Positions 4,905 through 12,637 of a DNA stretch of 15,053 nt are shown piece by piece (position 1 is the first letter of the stretch; every line of letters begins with the position of its first letter). Source of the stretch: Acidobacteriota bacterium. GTDB taxonomy: Bacteria > Acidobacteriota > Terriglobia > Acidiferrales > UBA7541. A program made the position numbers and the translations under genes. Where the stretch lies: positions 1-15,053 of the forward strand of contig QHYF01000049.1 in NCBI GenBank assembly GCA_003224075.1, in the 5' to 3' direction. The notes beneath the pieces were generated by a model. That model made no database searches and was not told the DNA's origin. It saw nothing but the letters and a program-made list of their open reading frames with translations.

Positions 4905-7900
4905 ATGGCGCGCCGAACACAAATATCGCTCTCCGCAACCAGCCTACTGTTCCGAATGCCCCGAATGTGTCTTCTTCCGTCATTGGTGCGCGTCCTACCT
5001 TTGGTGCTTCTCCCCAGCGTTCTGTTCATCCCCATTCACGTTTCAGCGGCAGACGAACCCGCTTCCAACGCCATCCGGCCCGTCATCACGAGCGCACTTG
5101 CGATCCGCAAGATGAGCCTCCGACAAGCCAAACAGGGCTACCCCGTACGGCTGAAGGGTGTCATCACGTTCTACGACCCGGAGCAACCTGATCTCTTTGT
5201 GCAAGATGCCAGCAGCGGTATCTGGATCAACACAGAGATCGTCAAGCCCAATGTGCCAATCAGAGTGGGAGATCTTGTGGAAGTTGCGGGTGTCACAGAA
5301 GCCCCGGATTTTGCGCCTCAGGTAGGCAATCCTCGCTTGCGAGTTCTGGGGCATGTCAGTCTGCCCCCGGCGCGGTCCGTTTCGTTTGAGCGGATGGCTT
5401 CCACGCAGGAAGACAGCCAGCGGGTCGAAGTGGAAGGCATCGTTCATCGAGTATTCCGGAAGGGGAATCATCTGCTCCTGGAAGTGGCCATGGAAGACGG
5501 CCGTGTAACGGGTCGAATTCCTTTCTATACTCGCACAGACGTGCCGCAGATCGTGGATGCGCGAGTGCGATTGCGCGGAACCTGCGGTGCGCAATTCAAC
5601 TCCATGAATCAGTTGACCGGGATTTTCATCAATATTCCCTATGAATCTGAAATCCAGGTAATCCAGCCGCCTCCCCGCGACCCATTCGCTACCTCCGTCC
5701 GTGCGATTTCCGATCTTCTACGGTTCAGCCCGCAGGGCGCACCCGGACATCGCGTTCAGGTGAATGGCGTGGTGACCCTGTTCAGGCCAGGCAAAGCCAT
5801 TTTCATTCAGAATGAGAGTGGTTCTCTTTACGCCCAAACCCAGCAGGAATCGCCGGCGCTCGAGCCCGGTGACCGGGTGGATGTGGTTGGCTTCGTCGAA
5901 GTCGGCCGGTTTGCTCCGGAACTCAGGGATACTATTTTCCGCACCGCCGGGAAGGGCGTGATTCCACGGCCCCGTGAGATTACTCCCAAGGACGCATTGT
6001 TCGGCACCACTTTTGCCAAAGAGAACATGTTCCATAGCTACAACGCGGAACTCATCCGTGTACGCGGCTGGTTAACGGGGCGCTCTCTGAACCGTGGAGC
6101 GCAACGCCTTCTCCTGCAAGATGGCAATATTGCATTTGAAGCGGAATTGACGGACTCGGAGATTTCCTCGGGCTTCGCGTCGCTTCGAGAGGGCAGCATC
6201 CTGCAAGTTACCGGAATCTGCACGGTAGACAACGGCGACGAAAACGGACAACCCGATCGCTTCCGGATCCGTCTTCGCACCTCCAAGGATGTCTTCGTCG
6301 CCCAATTGCCGCCGTGGTGGAACGCCAAACGCGCCGTCGCTCTTGTGGCGCTCATGGTTTTGGGAATCCTCATGGCCTTGCGATGGGGCGCTTCCCTGCG
6401 TCGGCGCGTCCGCGAGGCGACGGCAGTGATTCGCACGACTCTGGAATCTACAGCCGAAGGCATTCTCGTCGTGGACCGCCGGGGCCGCGCTCTCACCTAC
6501 AACCGCAAACTTCAGGCCATGTGGGGAATTCCTGAGGAAAGCTTGCGGGCCGCCGACGGTGTGCAAGCCCTGATGGTTTCCGCTCCACAGCTCAAGGATC
6601 CCAGAGCTTTCTTGATCCGTGCACTCCAGCTCCTGGGAGATCGCGATCACGCGACCGATGATGTGATTGAGTTCAAGGATGGTCGAGTCTTTGAGTGGCA
6701 CTCCGAGCCTCAGCTCCTGGGTGGGAAAAGTGCCGGGCGCGTGTGGAGCTTCCGTGATGTTACGGAGCGCCGCCATGCGGTACAGGAACTGCACGCAGCG
6801 AAGCAGGCCGCGGAAGCCGCCAGTGAAGCCAAGAGCATTTTCCTCGCGACCATGAGCCATGAAATCCGCACGCCCATGAACGGCATTCTCGGTATGACCG
6901 AGTTGGTGCTGGACACCGAACTCACCGCCGAGCAGCGCGACAGCCTGGGTCTCGTCCGCCTCTCCGCCGAATCCCTGCTCACGGTCATCAATGATATTCT
7001 CGATTTTTCCAAGATCGAAGCGGGAAAGCTTACTCTCGATTCGATTCCCTTTGACCTGCGCGAGAGTCTGGGCGAAAGCATGAAGGCCCTCAGTTTCCGC
7101 GCTCATCAGAAGGGCCTGGAGCTGGTCTACGACGTTCAACCGGACGTGCCCGAATCTCTCTTAGGTGACCCCGGCCGGCTGCGGCAAATCCTTATCAATT
7201 TGGTGGGGAATTCCATCAAGTTCACGGAACGGGGCGAGATCGCTGTTTCCGCCGAGATTGAATCAGAAACGAACGACGGGGTCTGCCTGCACTTTGCCGT
7301 TCGAGACACTGGCATTGGCATTGCCCCTGACAACCAGAAGATCATTTTCGAGGCCTTTTCTCAGGCCGATAGCTCCATGGCCCGAAAGTTCGGTGGCTCC
7401 GGGCTGGGCCTGACCATCTGCGCAAAGCTCGTGGAGCTGATGGGCGGGCGAATTTGGATTGAAAGCGAACTCGGCCTCGGCAGCACCTTCCACTTTACGG
7501 CCAGGTTGGATATTCAGAAGACACCTGCCGAGCGCCCGGCTCCTGCCTCGCAAACTCATTTGCGCGACATCCACGCTCTGATTATCGACGACAATTTCAC
7601 CAATCGCCGCGTCTTGCACGGCATGCTCACTCGCTGGGGCATGAAGCCCACCGCCGTGGACGGGGGCCGGGCCGCGCTGCAGGCTCTGGAAATCGCCAAG
7701 AGCACCGGTTATCCCTTCCCTTTGATTCTTCTGGATGGTCAAATGCCCGAAATGGACGGCTTTACGCTCGCCGAGCGAATCCAGAAGGACCCGGGCTTGG
7801 TGGGAGCCATTATCATGATGCTCACTTCAGCGGGCCAGCTGGGTGACGCGGCACGCTGCCGCCAACTCGGGATCTCCGCCTATCTGGTAAAGCCCATCCG

Positions 7901-8429
7901 GCAAGCGGAACTGTTGGACGCCATTTGTCAGATTCTGCACACTGCACCGCAGAAGAGCACGGACCACTTGGTGACCCGCCACTCCTTGCGGGAAATCAAG
8001 CGCCGTATCCGAGTCCTCTTGGCGGAAGACAATCCCGTGAACCAAACGCTGACGGTGAGGCTCCTTCAGAAAAGGGGCTACGAAGTATCAGTCGTGGGCG
8101 ATGGCCGTGCGGCCGTCGAAGCATTTCAAAAAGAAGACTTCCAACTGGTGCTCATGGACCTTCAAATGCCGGAGATGGATGGCTTCGAAGCTACGTCCGC
8201 CATCCGCGAGAAAGAAAGATCAACCGGCCGTCACATTCCCATCATCGCCATGACCGCCCATGCTCTGAAAGGCGACCAGGACCGCTGTCTCGCCGCAGGC
8301 ATGGATGGCTACATATCCAAACCCATCCGCACCAGCGAGATGTTCAGCACCATCGAAGAAGTGCTGAATCGATTCAGAAACAACGCTGACGAAGCCCAAC
8401 CGGCCCCTGATCCTCTAGCCGTTGTCTGA
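4905..8429 (+). CDS. Hybrid sensor histidine kinase with OB-like periplasmic region and two receivers
   Basis: This is a membrane phosphorelay kinase of about 1174 residues. Order: signal peptide (hydrophobic core MCLLPSLVRVLPLVLLPSVL, likely cut near HVSA-ADEP); periplasmic beta-rich region 74-468 with four OB-like modules; membrane helix 474-492 after PPWWNAKRA; PAS 503-623; HisKA with phosphoacceptor H652 (MSHEIRTPMNG); HATPase_c with N769, DTGIGI (801-806) and FGGSGLGL (829-836); receiver 1 at 889-1010 (D895/D896, D944, K996); receiver 2 at 1035-1153 (E1041/D1042, D1085, K1139). All phosphotransfer residues are present. No HPt domain or DNA-binding output is attached, so phosphate must go to a separate partner. 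No start has a good ribosome site: GTG 4869, ATG 4905, ATG 4956 and ATG 4965 are possible, and 4956 would give the most typical signal peptide. No regulator gene lies beside it. The ligand is unknown. Confidence 0.92.
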   Translation: MARRTQISLSATSLLFRMPRMCLLPSLVRVLPLVLLPSVLFIPIHVSAADEPASNAIRPVITSALAIRKMSLRQAKQGYPVRLKGVITFYDPEQPDLFVQDASSGIWINTEIVKPNVPIRVGDLVEVAGVTEAPDFAPQVGNPRLRVLGHVSLPPARSVSFERMASTQEDSQRVEVEGIVHRVFRKGNHLLLEVAMEDGRVTGRIPFYTRTDVPQIVDARVRLRGTCGAQFNSMNQLTGIFINIPYESEIQVIQPPPRDPFATSVRAISDLLRFSPQGAPGHRVQVNGVVTLFRPGKAIFIQNESGSLYAQTQQESPALEPGDRVDVVGFVEVGRFAPELRDTIFRTAGKGVIPRPREITPKDALFGTTFAKENMFHSYNAELIRVRGWLTGRSLNRGAQRLLLQDGNIAFEAELTDSEISSGFASLREGSILQVTGICTVDNGDENGQPDRFRIRLRTSKDVFVAQLPPWWNAKRAVALVALMVLGILMALRWGASLRRRVREATAVIRTTLESTAEGILVVDRRGRALTYNRKLQAMWGIPEESLRAADGVQALMVSAPQLKDPRAFLIRALQLLGDRDHATDDVIEFKDGRVFEWHSEPQLLGGKSAGRVWSFRDVTERRHAVQELHAAKQAAEAASEAKSIFLATMSHEIRTPMNGILGMTELVLDTELTAEQRDSLGLVRLSAESLLTVINDILDFSKIEAGKLTLDSIPFDLRESLGESMKALSFRAHQKGLELVYDVQPDVPESLLGDPGRLRQILINLVGNSIKFTERGEIAVSAEIESETNDGVCLHFAVRDTGIGIAPDNQKIIFEAFSQADSSMARKFGGSGLGLTICAKLVELMGGRIWIESELGLGSTFHFTARLDIQKTPAERPAPASQTHLRDIHALIIDDNFTNRRVLHGMLTRWGMKPTAVDGGRAALQALEIAKSTGYPFPLILLDGQMPEMDGFTLAERIQKDPGLVGAIIMMLTSAGQLGDAARCRQLGISAYLVKPIRQAELLDAICQILHTAPQKSTDHLVTRHSLREIKRRIRVLLAEDNPVNQTLTVRLLQKRGYEVSVVGDGRAAVEAFQKEDFQLVLMDLQMPEMDGFEATSAIREKERSTGRHIPIIAMTAHALKGDQDRCLAAGMDGYISKPIRTSEMFSTIEEVLNRFRNNADEAQPAPDPLAVV

Positions 8430-8639
8430 TCCTGCCAGCCATCCTTCTTCCCCTTTTCCCTCCACTTGTCACTCGCCATTCTCCGCTCCATCTCCCCATG
8501 CGTCCTTTCGACTGAGTCGAGCTTGCCAGGGAGGCCTACGACTTCGTGAAGCAAGGCAAGCCCTGACGACGCTTCAGCTACAGGTCGTGTGCACCGGAGC
8601 CGCCGCGCAGCGCGAGCGTTGCGATTCTGCTATCCTGCC
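8430..8639. other. Intergenic stretch without a recognised gene
   Basis: Pyrimidine-rich start (CTTCTTCCCCTTTTCCC), no credible reading frame with a ribosome site, and no hairpin followed by a T-run to end the kinase transcript. A 15-codon frame reading ELAREAYDFVKQGKP to a stop near 8562-8567 could be a gene scrap but is too short to name. The palindrome array follows directly. Confidence 0.4.
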
Positions 8640-8718
8640 ATTGACCGCTTGCGGTCATACTTTCAATTGACCGCTTGCGGTCATACTTTCAATTGACCGC
8701 TCGGCGGTCATGCTCTCA
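8640..8718. repeat. Three tandem 26-bp units, each with a TGACCGC/GCGGTCA palindrome
   Basis: Copies 1 (8640-8665) and 2 (8666-8691) are identical; copy 3 (8692-8718) is one base longer and slightly diverged. Each holds a perfect dyad: TGACCGCTTGCGGTCA at 8642-8657 and 8668-8683, and TGACCGCTCGGCGGTCA at 8694-8710. Dyad centres are about 26 bp apart, roughly two and a half helical turns. The array ends just before the metallopeptidase start and covers the ATG at 8710. Seven-base arms around a two- or three-base centre resemble binding sites of TetR-type dimers more than RNA hairpins, as the loop would be too tight. The binding protein is not in this window. Confidence 0.85.
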
Positions 8719-8724
8719 AACGAT

Positions 8725-10176
8725 ATGGCCTCTCTCTCAAAACGCCCGCTTTCTCCGTTGTGCGCTCTGTTCTTGTGCCTCATTGTTTTCTTTGGCGGGA
8801 TCGCCGTTCGCGCGCAGGAAGCTTCCGTCACCCCGCTTCCCGCGGCCCCCAAGGCCGGCACGCAAGCCGATTTTATTGCTGCCGCCGATGAAGTCCTCAA
8901 CCAGATGAGCGAAATCACCGGGCTGAAGCTCCGCGCGCCGCTGAAAAAGTCCCTGCGTTCGCGCGAGGAAATCCGCGCCTTTGTTATCAAGCAGATGAAC
9001 GAAGAAAAAAATCCTGCGGAACGCTATGCCGACGCGCGCAGCGCCGAGGCTCTTGGCCTCCTTCCCAAAGGATTCGACCTCGATTCCTTGATGGTGAACG
9101 TGCTCACCGAACAGGTCGAAGGTCTCTACGATCCGAAGACTCGTGAATTCTATATCGCCGACTGGAGCCCGCTTGCGGACCAGCGCATGGTCATGGCCCA
9201 CGAATTGACGCACGCGCTCGAGGACCAGCACTTTCAAATCGAGGCGTGGGTAAAGGCAGCCCGCCCCAACGAAGATGCTGAACTCGCGCGCGATGCGGTG
9301 CTTGAAGGCAGCGCCATGGCTGCCATGGTCGACTATCTGATGCTCGGGACCGGGCGCTCCCTGAAGGATCTGCCGGACTTCGATCCCGGCATTTTGATCG
9401 GCGATCTGGGCAGCACTCCGACGCTGCAAAAGGCTCCTCCCTTTATCAAGGATGCTTTGATCTTTCCCTATCTCGGCGGACTGAACTTCACGGCTGCGGT
9501 TCTGAAGGACACTGGCTGGCCGGGCCTGCCCGCTTTGTTCGAGAAGCCTCCCGTTTCCACCCAACAGATTCTTCATCCGGCGCTCTATCGCTCCGGCAAG
9601 ACTCCGCCGAATGTCACGCTTCCTCAACTCGAAAAATTGCTCGGAGCGAACTGGTCAAAGCTTGATGAGAACGCCCTCGGTGAATTCGGCTGGAAGGAAG
9701 TGTTGAAGCAATTTCTCGGCGAGGACCGCGCGAAGCCAATGGCGGCAGCCTGGGACGGCGACCGCTATGTTCTCTACGAACAGAAGCAAAACAAAAAGCT
9801 CGTCCTGATGACTCGCTTGCAGTTGGACAGCGAGGAGCATGCAGCGCGCTTCTTTGGTCAGTATTCAGAAGCGCTCGAGAAAAAACACTCCCAGCGCTCC
9901 AATTTGTTTCGCCGTCCGGCCTTTTTTTCTTTTGACACACCCGAAAGCGGCGTTTTCCTGGATTGTTTCAATAAAGAGTGCGTGACGCTGGAGGGCGCTA
10001 CGCGCGGCGTTTTTGACGGATTAACGAAAGCGCTGGGCTGGCCCTCTGCTCCGCAGCCTCCGGAGCGCCCCGGCGCCGTCTCTGAAAAAACTGCAACCGT
10101 CTTCAGGCGGACCGAAAACGTCAATTCGTCATTCGGACGAGCCAAAGACGGCGTCGAATCTCTCTCTTGGTTTTGA
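8725..10176 (+). CDS. Secreted HExxH zinc metallopeptidase-like protein
   Basis: The 483-residue protein starts with a signal peptide (MASLSKRPLSPLCALFLCLI, cut likely after VRAQ), so it acts outside the cytoplasm. The zinc motif HELTH (H159, E160, H163) lies in VMAHELTHALEDQHF, and about 30 residues later ARDAVLEGSAMAAM supplies a Glu (E194) in the place of the third ligand of gluzincin-type peptidases. The substrate is unknown and I do not assign a named family; the roughly 250 residues after the active site have no motif I recognise. ATG 8725 is preferred over ATG 8710 because 8710 lies within the third palindrome and the signal peptide reads better from 8725; neither has a good ribosome site. 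The palindrome array upstream suggests tight transcriptional control. It converges with the phosphatase gene, 28 bp apart, with no terminator visible. Confidence 0.82.
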   Translation: MASLSKRPLSPLCALFLCLIVFFGGIAVRAQEASVTPLPAAPKAGTQADFIAAADEVLNQMSEITGLKLRAPLKKSLRSREEIRAFVIKQMNEEKNPAERYADARSAEALGLLPKGFDLDSLMVNVLTEQVEGLYDPKTREFYIADWSPLADQRMVMAHELTHALEDQHFQIEAWVKAARPNEDAELARDAVLEGSAMAAMVDYLMLGTGRSLKDLPDFDPGILIGDLGSTPTLQKAPPFIKDALIFPYLGGLNFTAAVLKDTGWPGLPALFEKPPVSTQQILHPALYRSGKTPPNVTLPQLEKLLGANWSKLDENALGEFGWKEVLKQFLGEDRAKPMAAAWDGDRYVLYEQKQNKKLVLMTRLQLDSEEHAARFFGQYSEALEKKHSQRSNLFRRPAFFSFDTPESGVFLDCFNKECVTLEGATRGVFDGLTKALGWPSAPQPPERPGAVSEKTATVFRRTENVNSSFGRAKDGVESLSWF

Positions 10177-10204
10177 AGAAGACCACCCTCACCTTGCTGC
10201 ATTT

Positions 10205-11239
10205 TCAGGAAATGGCGGAGTCTTTGCGCTGCACCACGAGAAGCGTCAAGTCGTCCGTCTGCTTGACAGCTTCACGGAAGCCGCTCAAATCGGTTAGGCA
10301 TTCCGAAATCAGCTTTCTCGGCTCGGCCCCAGGGTGGCGAGCCGCCAGCTTTTGAACTCGCGCAAGGCCGTACTCCTCGCCCGCTCGATTTCGTGCTTCC
10401 GTCAATCCGTCGGTGTACAGGAACAAGCTGTCGCCCGCGGCGAGCGTCATCCGGTGGAGCGGGAAGCGCGTGCCGCAAAACATTCCCAAAGGCACGCCCG
10501 TTGATTCCCTCGGCGATGCTCCCTCACTGTGGATATGGAGCAAGGGCAGGTGGCCCGCGCCGACAAATTCTACGGAGCCGTCCGGCGTCGCCCGGCCCAC
10601 GACGAGAGTCGCAAATTGTCCGGCAAGCGTGCTCTCGCAGAAAATCCGGTTGGCATCCTCCACCATGCGTTCGAGCGGAAGACCCGCTTCGGCGAGGCTG
10701 CGAAACGTGGCGTGGAGATGGCTCATCAGCATTGACGCGGCGACTCCCTTGCCGGATACATCTCCCAGCAAAAACAGCAGACCGTTATTCGTTTGCAGGA
10801 GATCGCAGTAATCGCCGCTCACCATGCCGGCGGGCTGATAGTGATAACGCACTTCCCAGCCCGCCAGCTCCACACCCGGTTCCGGCAGCAGCCTTCGCTG
10901 AATGCGAGCGGCAAGGGAAAGATCGCTCTCCAAGGCGCGCTGTTCGTCCTGCGTAAGATGGTCGAGGCAAAACCGCATCAGCGGGTCGGCGAGCAGGCGT
11001 TCCGCTTCGATGGTGTCGTGGCAGGCTTCGCAAAGGCCGAATGTTCCGCGTTCGAAACGATCCAGCGCCTCGTCCACGGCGGTGAGCAGTTGAGAGAGAG
11101 AAGCATCAGCGCCCGGTGAATGCAAAGCCGTGTGAAGACGTTCGCGGCGCTGTTCGAGTTCGGTGCGCAAATAGGTTTGTTCGGCAGTGGCCATGGGACC
11201 TCCTGCCTTAGGTTGCGGTTTTGCAGCTGAGCTTTCCAT
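10205..11239 (-). CDS. SpoIIE/RsbU-type serine phosphatase with N-terminal DksA/TraR zinc finger
   Basis: The 344-residue cytoplasmic protein joins two modules. Residues about 20-100 resemble the DksA/TraR family: a helical stretch, then FGLCEACHDTIEAERLLADP and MRFCLDH, giving zinc ligands C70, C73, C91 and H94 (Cys3His instead of the more usual four Cys). Residues about 105-340 form a PP2C-type SpoIIE domain: LAARIQRRLLPE lead-in, SGDYCD (141-146), GDVSGKG (159-165), GAGHLP (227-232), YTDGLTEA (275-282) and QTDDLTLL (327-334). The Asp residues that bind the metals are present. Such phosphatases dephosphorylate anti-anti-sigma factors or similar targets; none is encoded here. The ATG at 11239 has GGAGG seven bases upstream; an internal ATG at 11194 follows a closer AGGAGG. 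It is the last of three minus-strand genes, 54 bp after the exonuclease gene, with no terminator between, so one transcript is possible. Confidence 0.88.
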   Translation of the reverse strand: MESSAAKPQPKAGGPMATAEQTYLRTELEQRRERLHTALHSPGADASLSQLLTAVDEALDRFERGTFGLCEACHDTIEAERLLADPLMRFCLDHLTQDEQRALESDLSLAARIQRRLLPEPGVELAGWEVRYHYQPAGMVSGDYCDLLQTNNGLLFLLGDVSGKGVAASMLMSHLHATFRSLAEAGLPLERMVEDANRIFCESTLAGQFATLVVGRATPDGSVEFVGAGHLPLLHIHSEGASPRESTGVPLGMFCGTRFPLHRMTLAAGDSLFLYTDGLTEARNRAGEEYGLARVQKLAARHPGAEPRKLISECLTDLSGFREAVKQTDDLTLLVVQRKDSAIS

Positions 11240-11246
11240 CCGATTT

Positions 11247-11251
11247 CCTCC
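11247..11251 (-). promoter_or_regulatory. Ribosome binding site of the zinc-finger phosphatase
   Basis: GGAGG on the minus strand, seven bases before the ATG at 11239. It supports the longer start, which keeps the 15 residues before the internal ATG at 11194. Confidence 0.65.
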
Positions 11252-11293
11252 ATTGAATTGAGGAACACGGGACGAGATCCGAATTTGACGGTT

Positions 11294-12637
11294 CTAGCTT
11301 GTCACTTCATCTTCACCCCGGGAAGGTGATGGGAGGAGTGATTTTGCCAGATCGCCGCCGATCTTAATTCGATGCTGGAGACGCGCAAGACGGTGCAGGG
11401 TTTTTTGCTCCAGGTGGGCAAAGTGGGCGGCGAGGAAGGGATCGCGCGACCTGGCGCGCCGGCGGCGGAGTTTCGAAAGCGCCAATTCTGCAAATTCCGT
11501 GGCTTTGGCCAGGTCTTTGGCGTGACGTTCGAAATAGATGGCCAGTTGTTCGCAAGCGTGGATGCCGTCGTTCGAATCGGCCACAATTTCTTGCCAGAGT
11601 TCTGCGGCACGGGCATGCTCGCCTCGCCGCTTGGCCATCAGCGCTAGGTCGCGGCGCGCCCTAGGGAGAAACTCGGCAGGCAGCCCCATTTCGAGGGCCT
11701 GAGTGCAGGCGGAATGTGCGCGATTCGAATCGCCCCGGCGTTGGAGAAAACGCGAGAGGCCGAAGAGATCGAGGCTTTCGAAGCCAGTTGCGGCGCTCGA
11801 CGGTTCGGAAAGCAGTGCGTTGACTTTGCCGAAAAGAGCGGCAAGCCCGCGCAGGTCCATCTGGTTGTGGCGGACAACGCCAGCAAGCGGTTCAATCGGC
11901 CCGCCGCGCAGATAGTCGAAGTAAAACTGCGGGATGAGCGCGGACGCAACGTCATCGTCGCGGTGCCAGCCGAGACCCGGAGCGTCGAGAACCAGGCGTT
12001 CGAGTTCCACCAGGCGCACTGAACCTAGCCGCAGCTTCCATAACGCGCGCGCGGGGTGCAGCAAGTCGAGATGCGCGGCCAAGCGCGGCGCGGCGATGGA
12101 GCGAGTCATGGTGAAGCGATTTTCGAGCAGCGGCCAATCGAACGATTTACCGTTGAAGGTGACGAGTACGGGGCGGTCGGCAACGCGGGCTGCGAGTTCG
12201 TGAAGCAGGGAATGCTCTTCGGCGAAGTCACGCATAAAGAATTGCTCGACCTGCAATCCGCCGGCATCCCACCATGCTAGGCCGATGAGAAAAGCGTACG
12301 TGCCGGTGCCCCCGGCAAGGCCCGTCGTTTCCGTGTCGAGGAAAAGCCACTTGGCTGGATCTGAGAGGGCGGCGCGCGTTTTGCGGGAAAGAGCTTCATC
12401 GCGAGTGCGCGAGAGTAATTCGACTGCGACGGGAGAAGGCTCGGAAAATTCCGGCGTGGAAAACCAGTTTCGAACGGCCAAATGCTCGCCGAAACGATTC
12501 TTCGAGACACCTGCGCCGAGTAGGCGGCCGAACGCGTCTTCTTCGTCCGGCGCGCGCAACGAACTTGGCCGCGCGGGCATCGCTCGGGCCGGCTTGAGTG
12601 CGGCGAGGCGGGAAAATTTATCGGGGGTCGCAGCCAT
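11294..12637 (-). CDS. mrfB: MrfB-like RNase H-fold exonuclease with C-terminal TPR-like region
   Basis: The 447-residue protein has a DEDD-type 3'-5' exonuclease core at about 95-275: FLDTETTGLAGGTGTYAFLIG supplies D101 and E103, FNGKSFDWPLL supplies D167, and HNQMDLRGL supplies H257 and D261. Residues about 285-400 form helix pairs of TPR type (for example AHSACTQALEMGLPAEFLPR and HARAAELWQEIVADSNDGIH). This matches YprB/MrfB of Bacillus subtilis, which works with the helicase MrfA to repair mitomycin-type DNA damage independently of UvrABC. The N-terminal 60 residues are basic and Pro/Ala-rich, and may be poorly ordered. Its ATG (12637-12635) directly follows the helicase TAA (TAAATG), so translation is probably coupled. 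The product is cytoplasmic. The function is assigned from family and gene pairing. Confidence 0.9.
   Translation of the reverse strand: MAATPDKFSRLAALKPARAMPARPSSLRAPDEEDAFGRLLGAGVSKNRFGEHLAVRNWFSTPEFSEPSPVAVELLSRTRDEALSRKTRAALSDPAKWLFLDTETTGLAGGTGTYAFLIGLAWWDAGGLQVEQFFMRDFAEEHSLLHELAARVADRPVLVTFNGKSFDWPLLENRFTMTRSIAAPRLAAHLDLLHPARALWKLRLGSVRLVELERLVLDAPGLGWHRDDDVASALIPQFYFDYLRGGPIEPLAGVVRHNQMDLRGLAALFGKVNALLSEPSSAATGFESLDLFGLSRFLQRRGDSNRAHSACTQALEMGLPAEFLPRARRDLALMAKRRGEHARAAELWQEIVADSNDGIHACEQLAIYFERHAKDLAKATEFAELALSKLRRRRARSRDPFLAAHFAHLEQKTLHRLARLQHRIKIGGDLAKSLLPSPSRGEDEVTS

Noticed and set aside
4896..4906. ATTGGTCCAAT palindrome over the ATG at 4905
   Set aside because: Five-base arms are too short to separate from chance in this composition, and no second copy was seen.
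6072..7139. 355-codon minus-strand frame inside the hybrid kinase
   Set aside because: It lies opposite the membrane segment, PAS and HisKA coding region, has no domain of its own, and is explained as a shadow of the plus-strand gene.
8519..8558. CTTGCC/GGCAAG inverted repeat as a kinase-gene terminator
   Set aside because: Six-base arms with a loop of about 27 bases and no T-run; likely chance.
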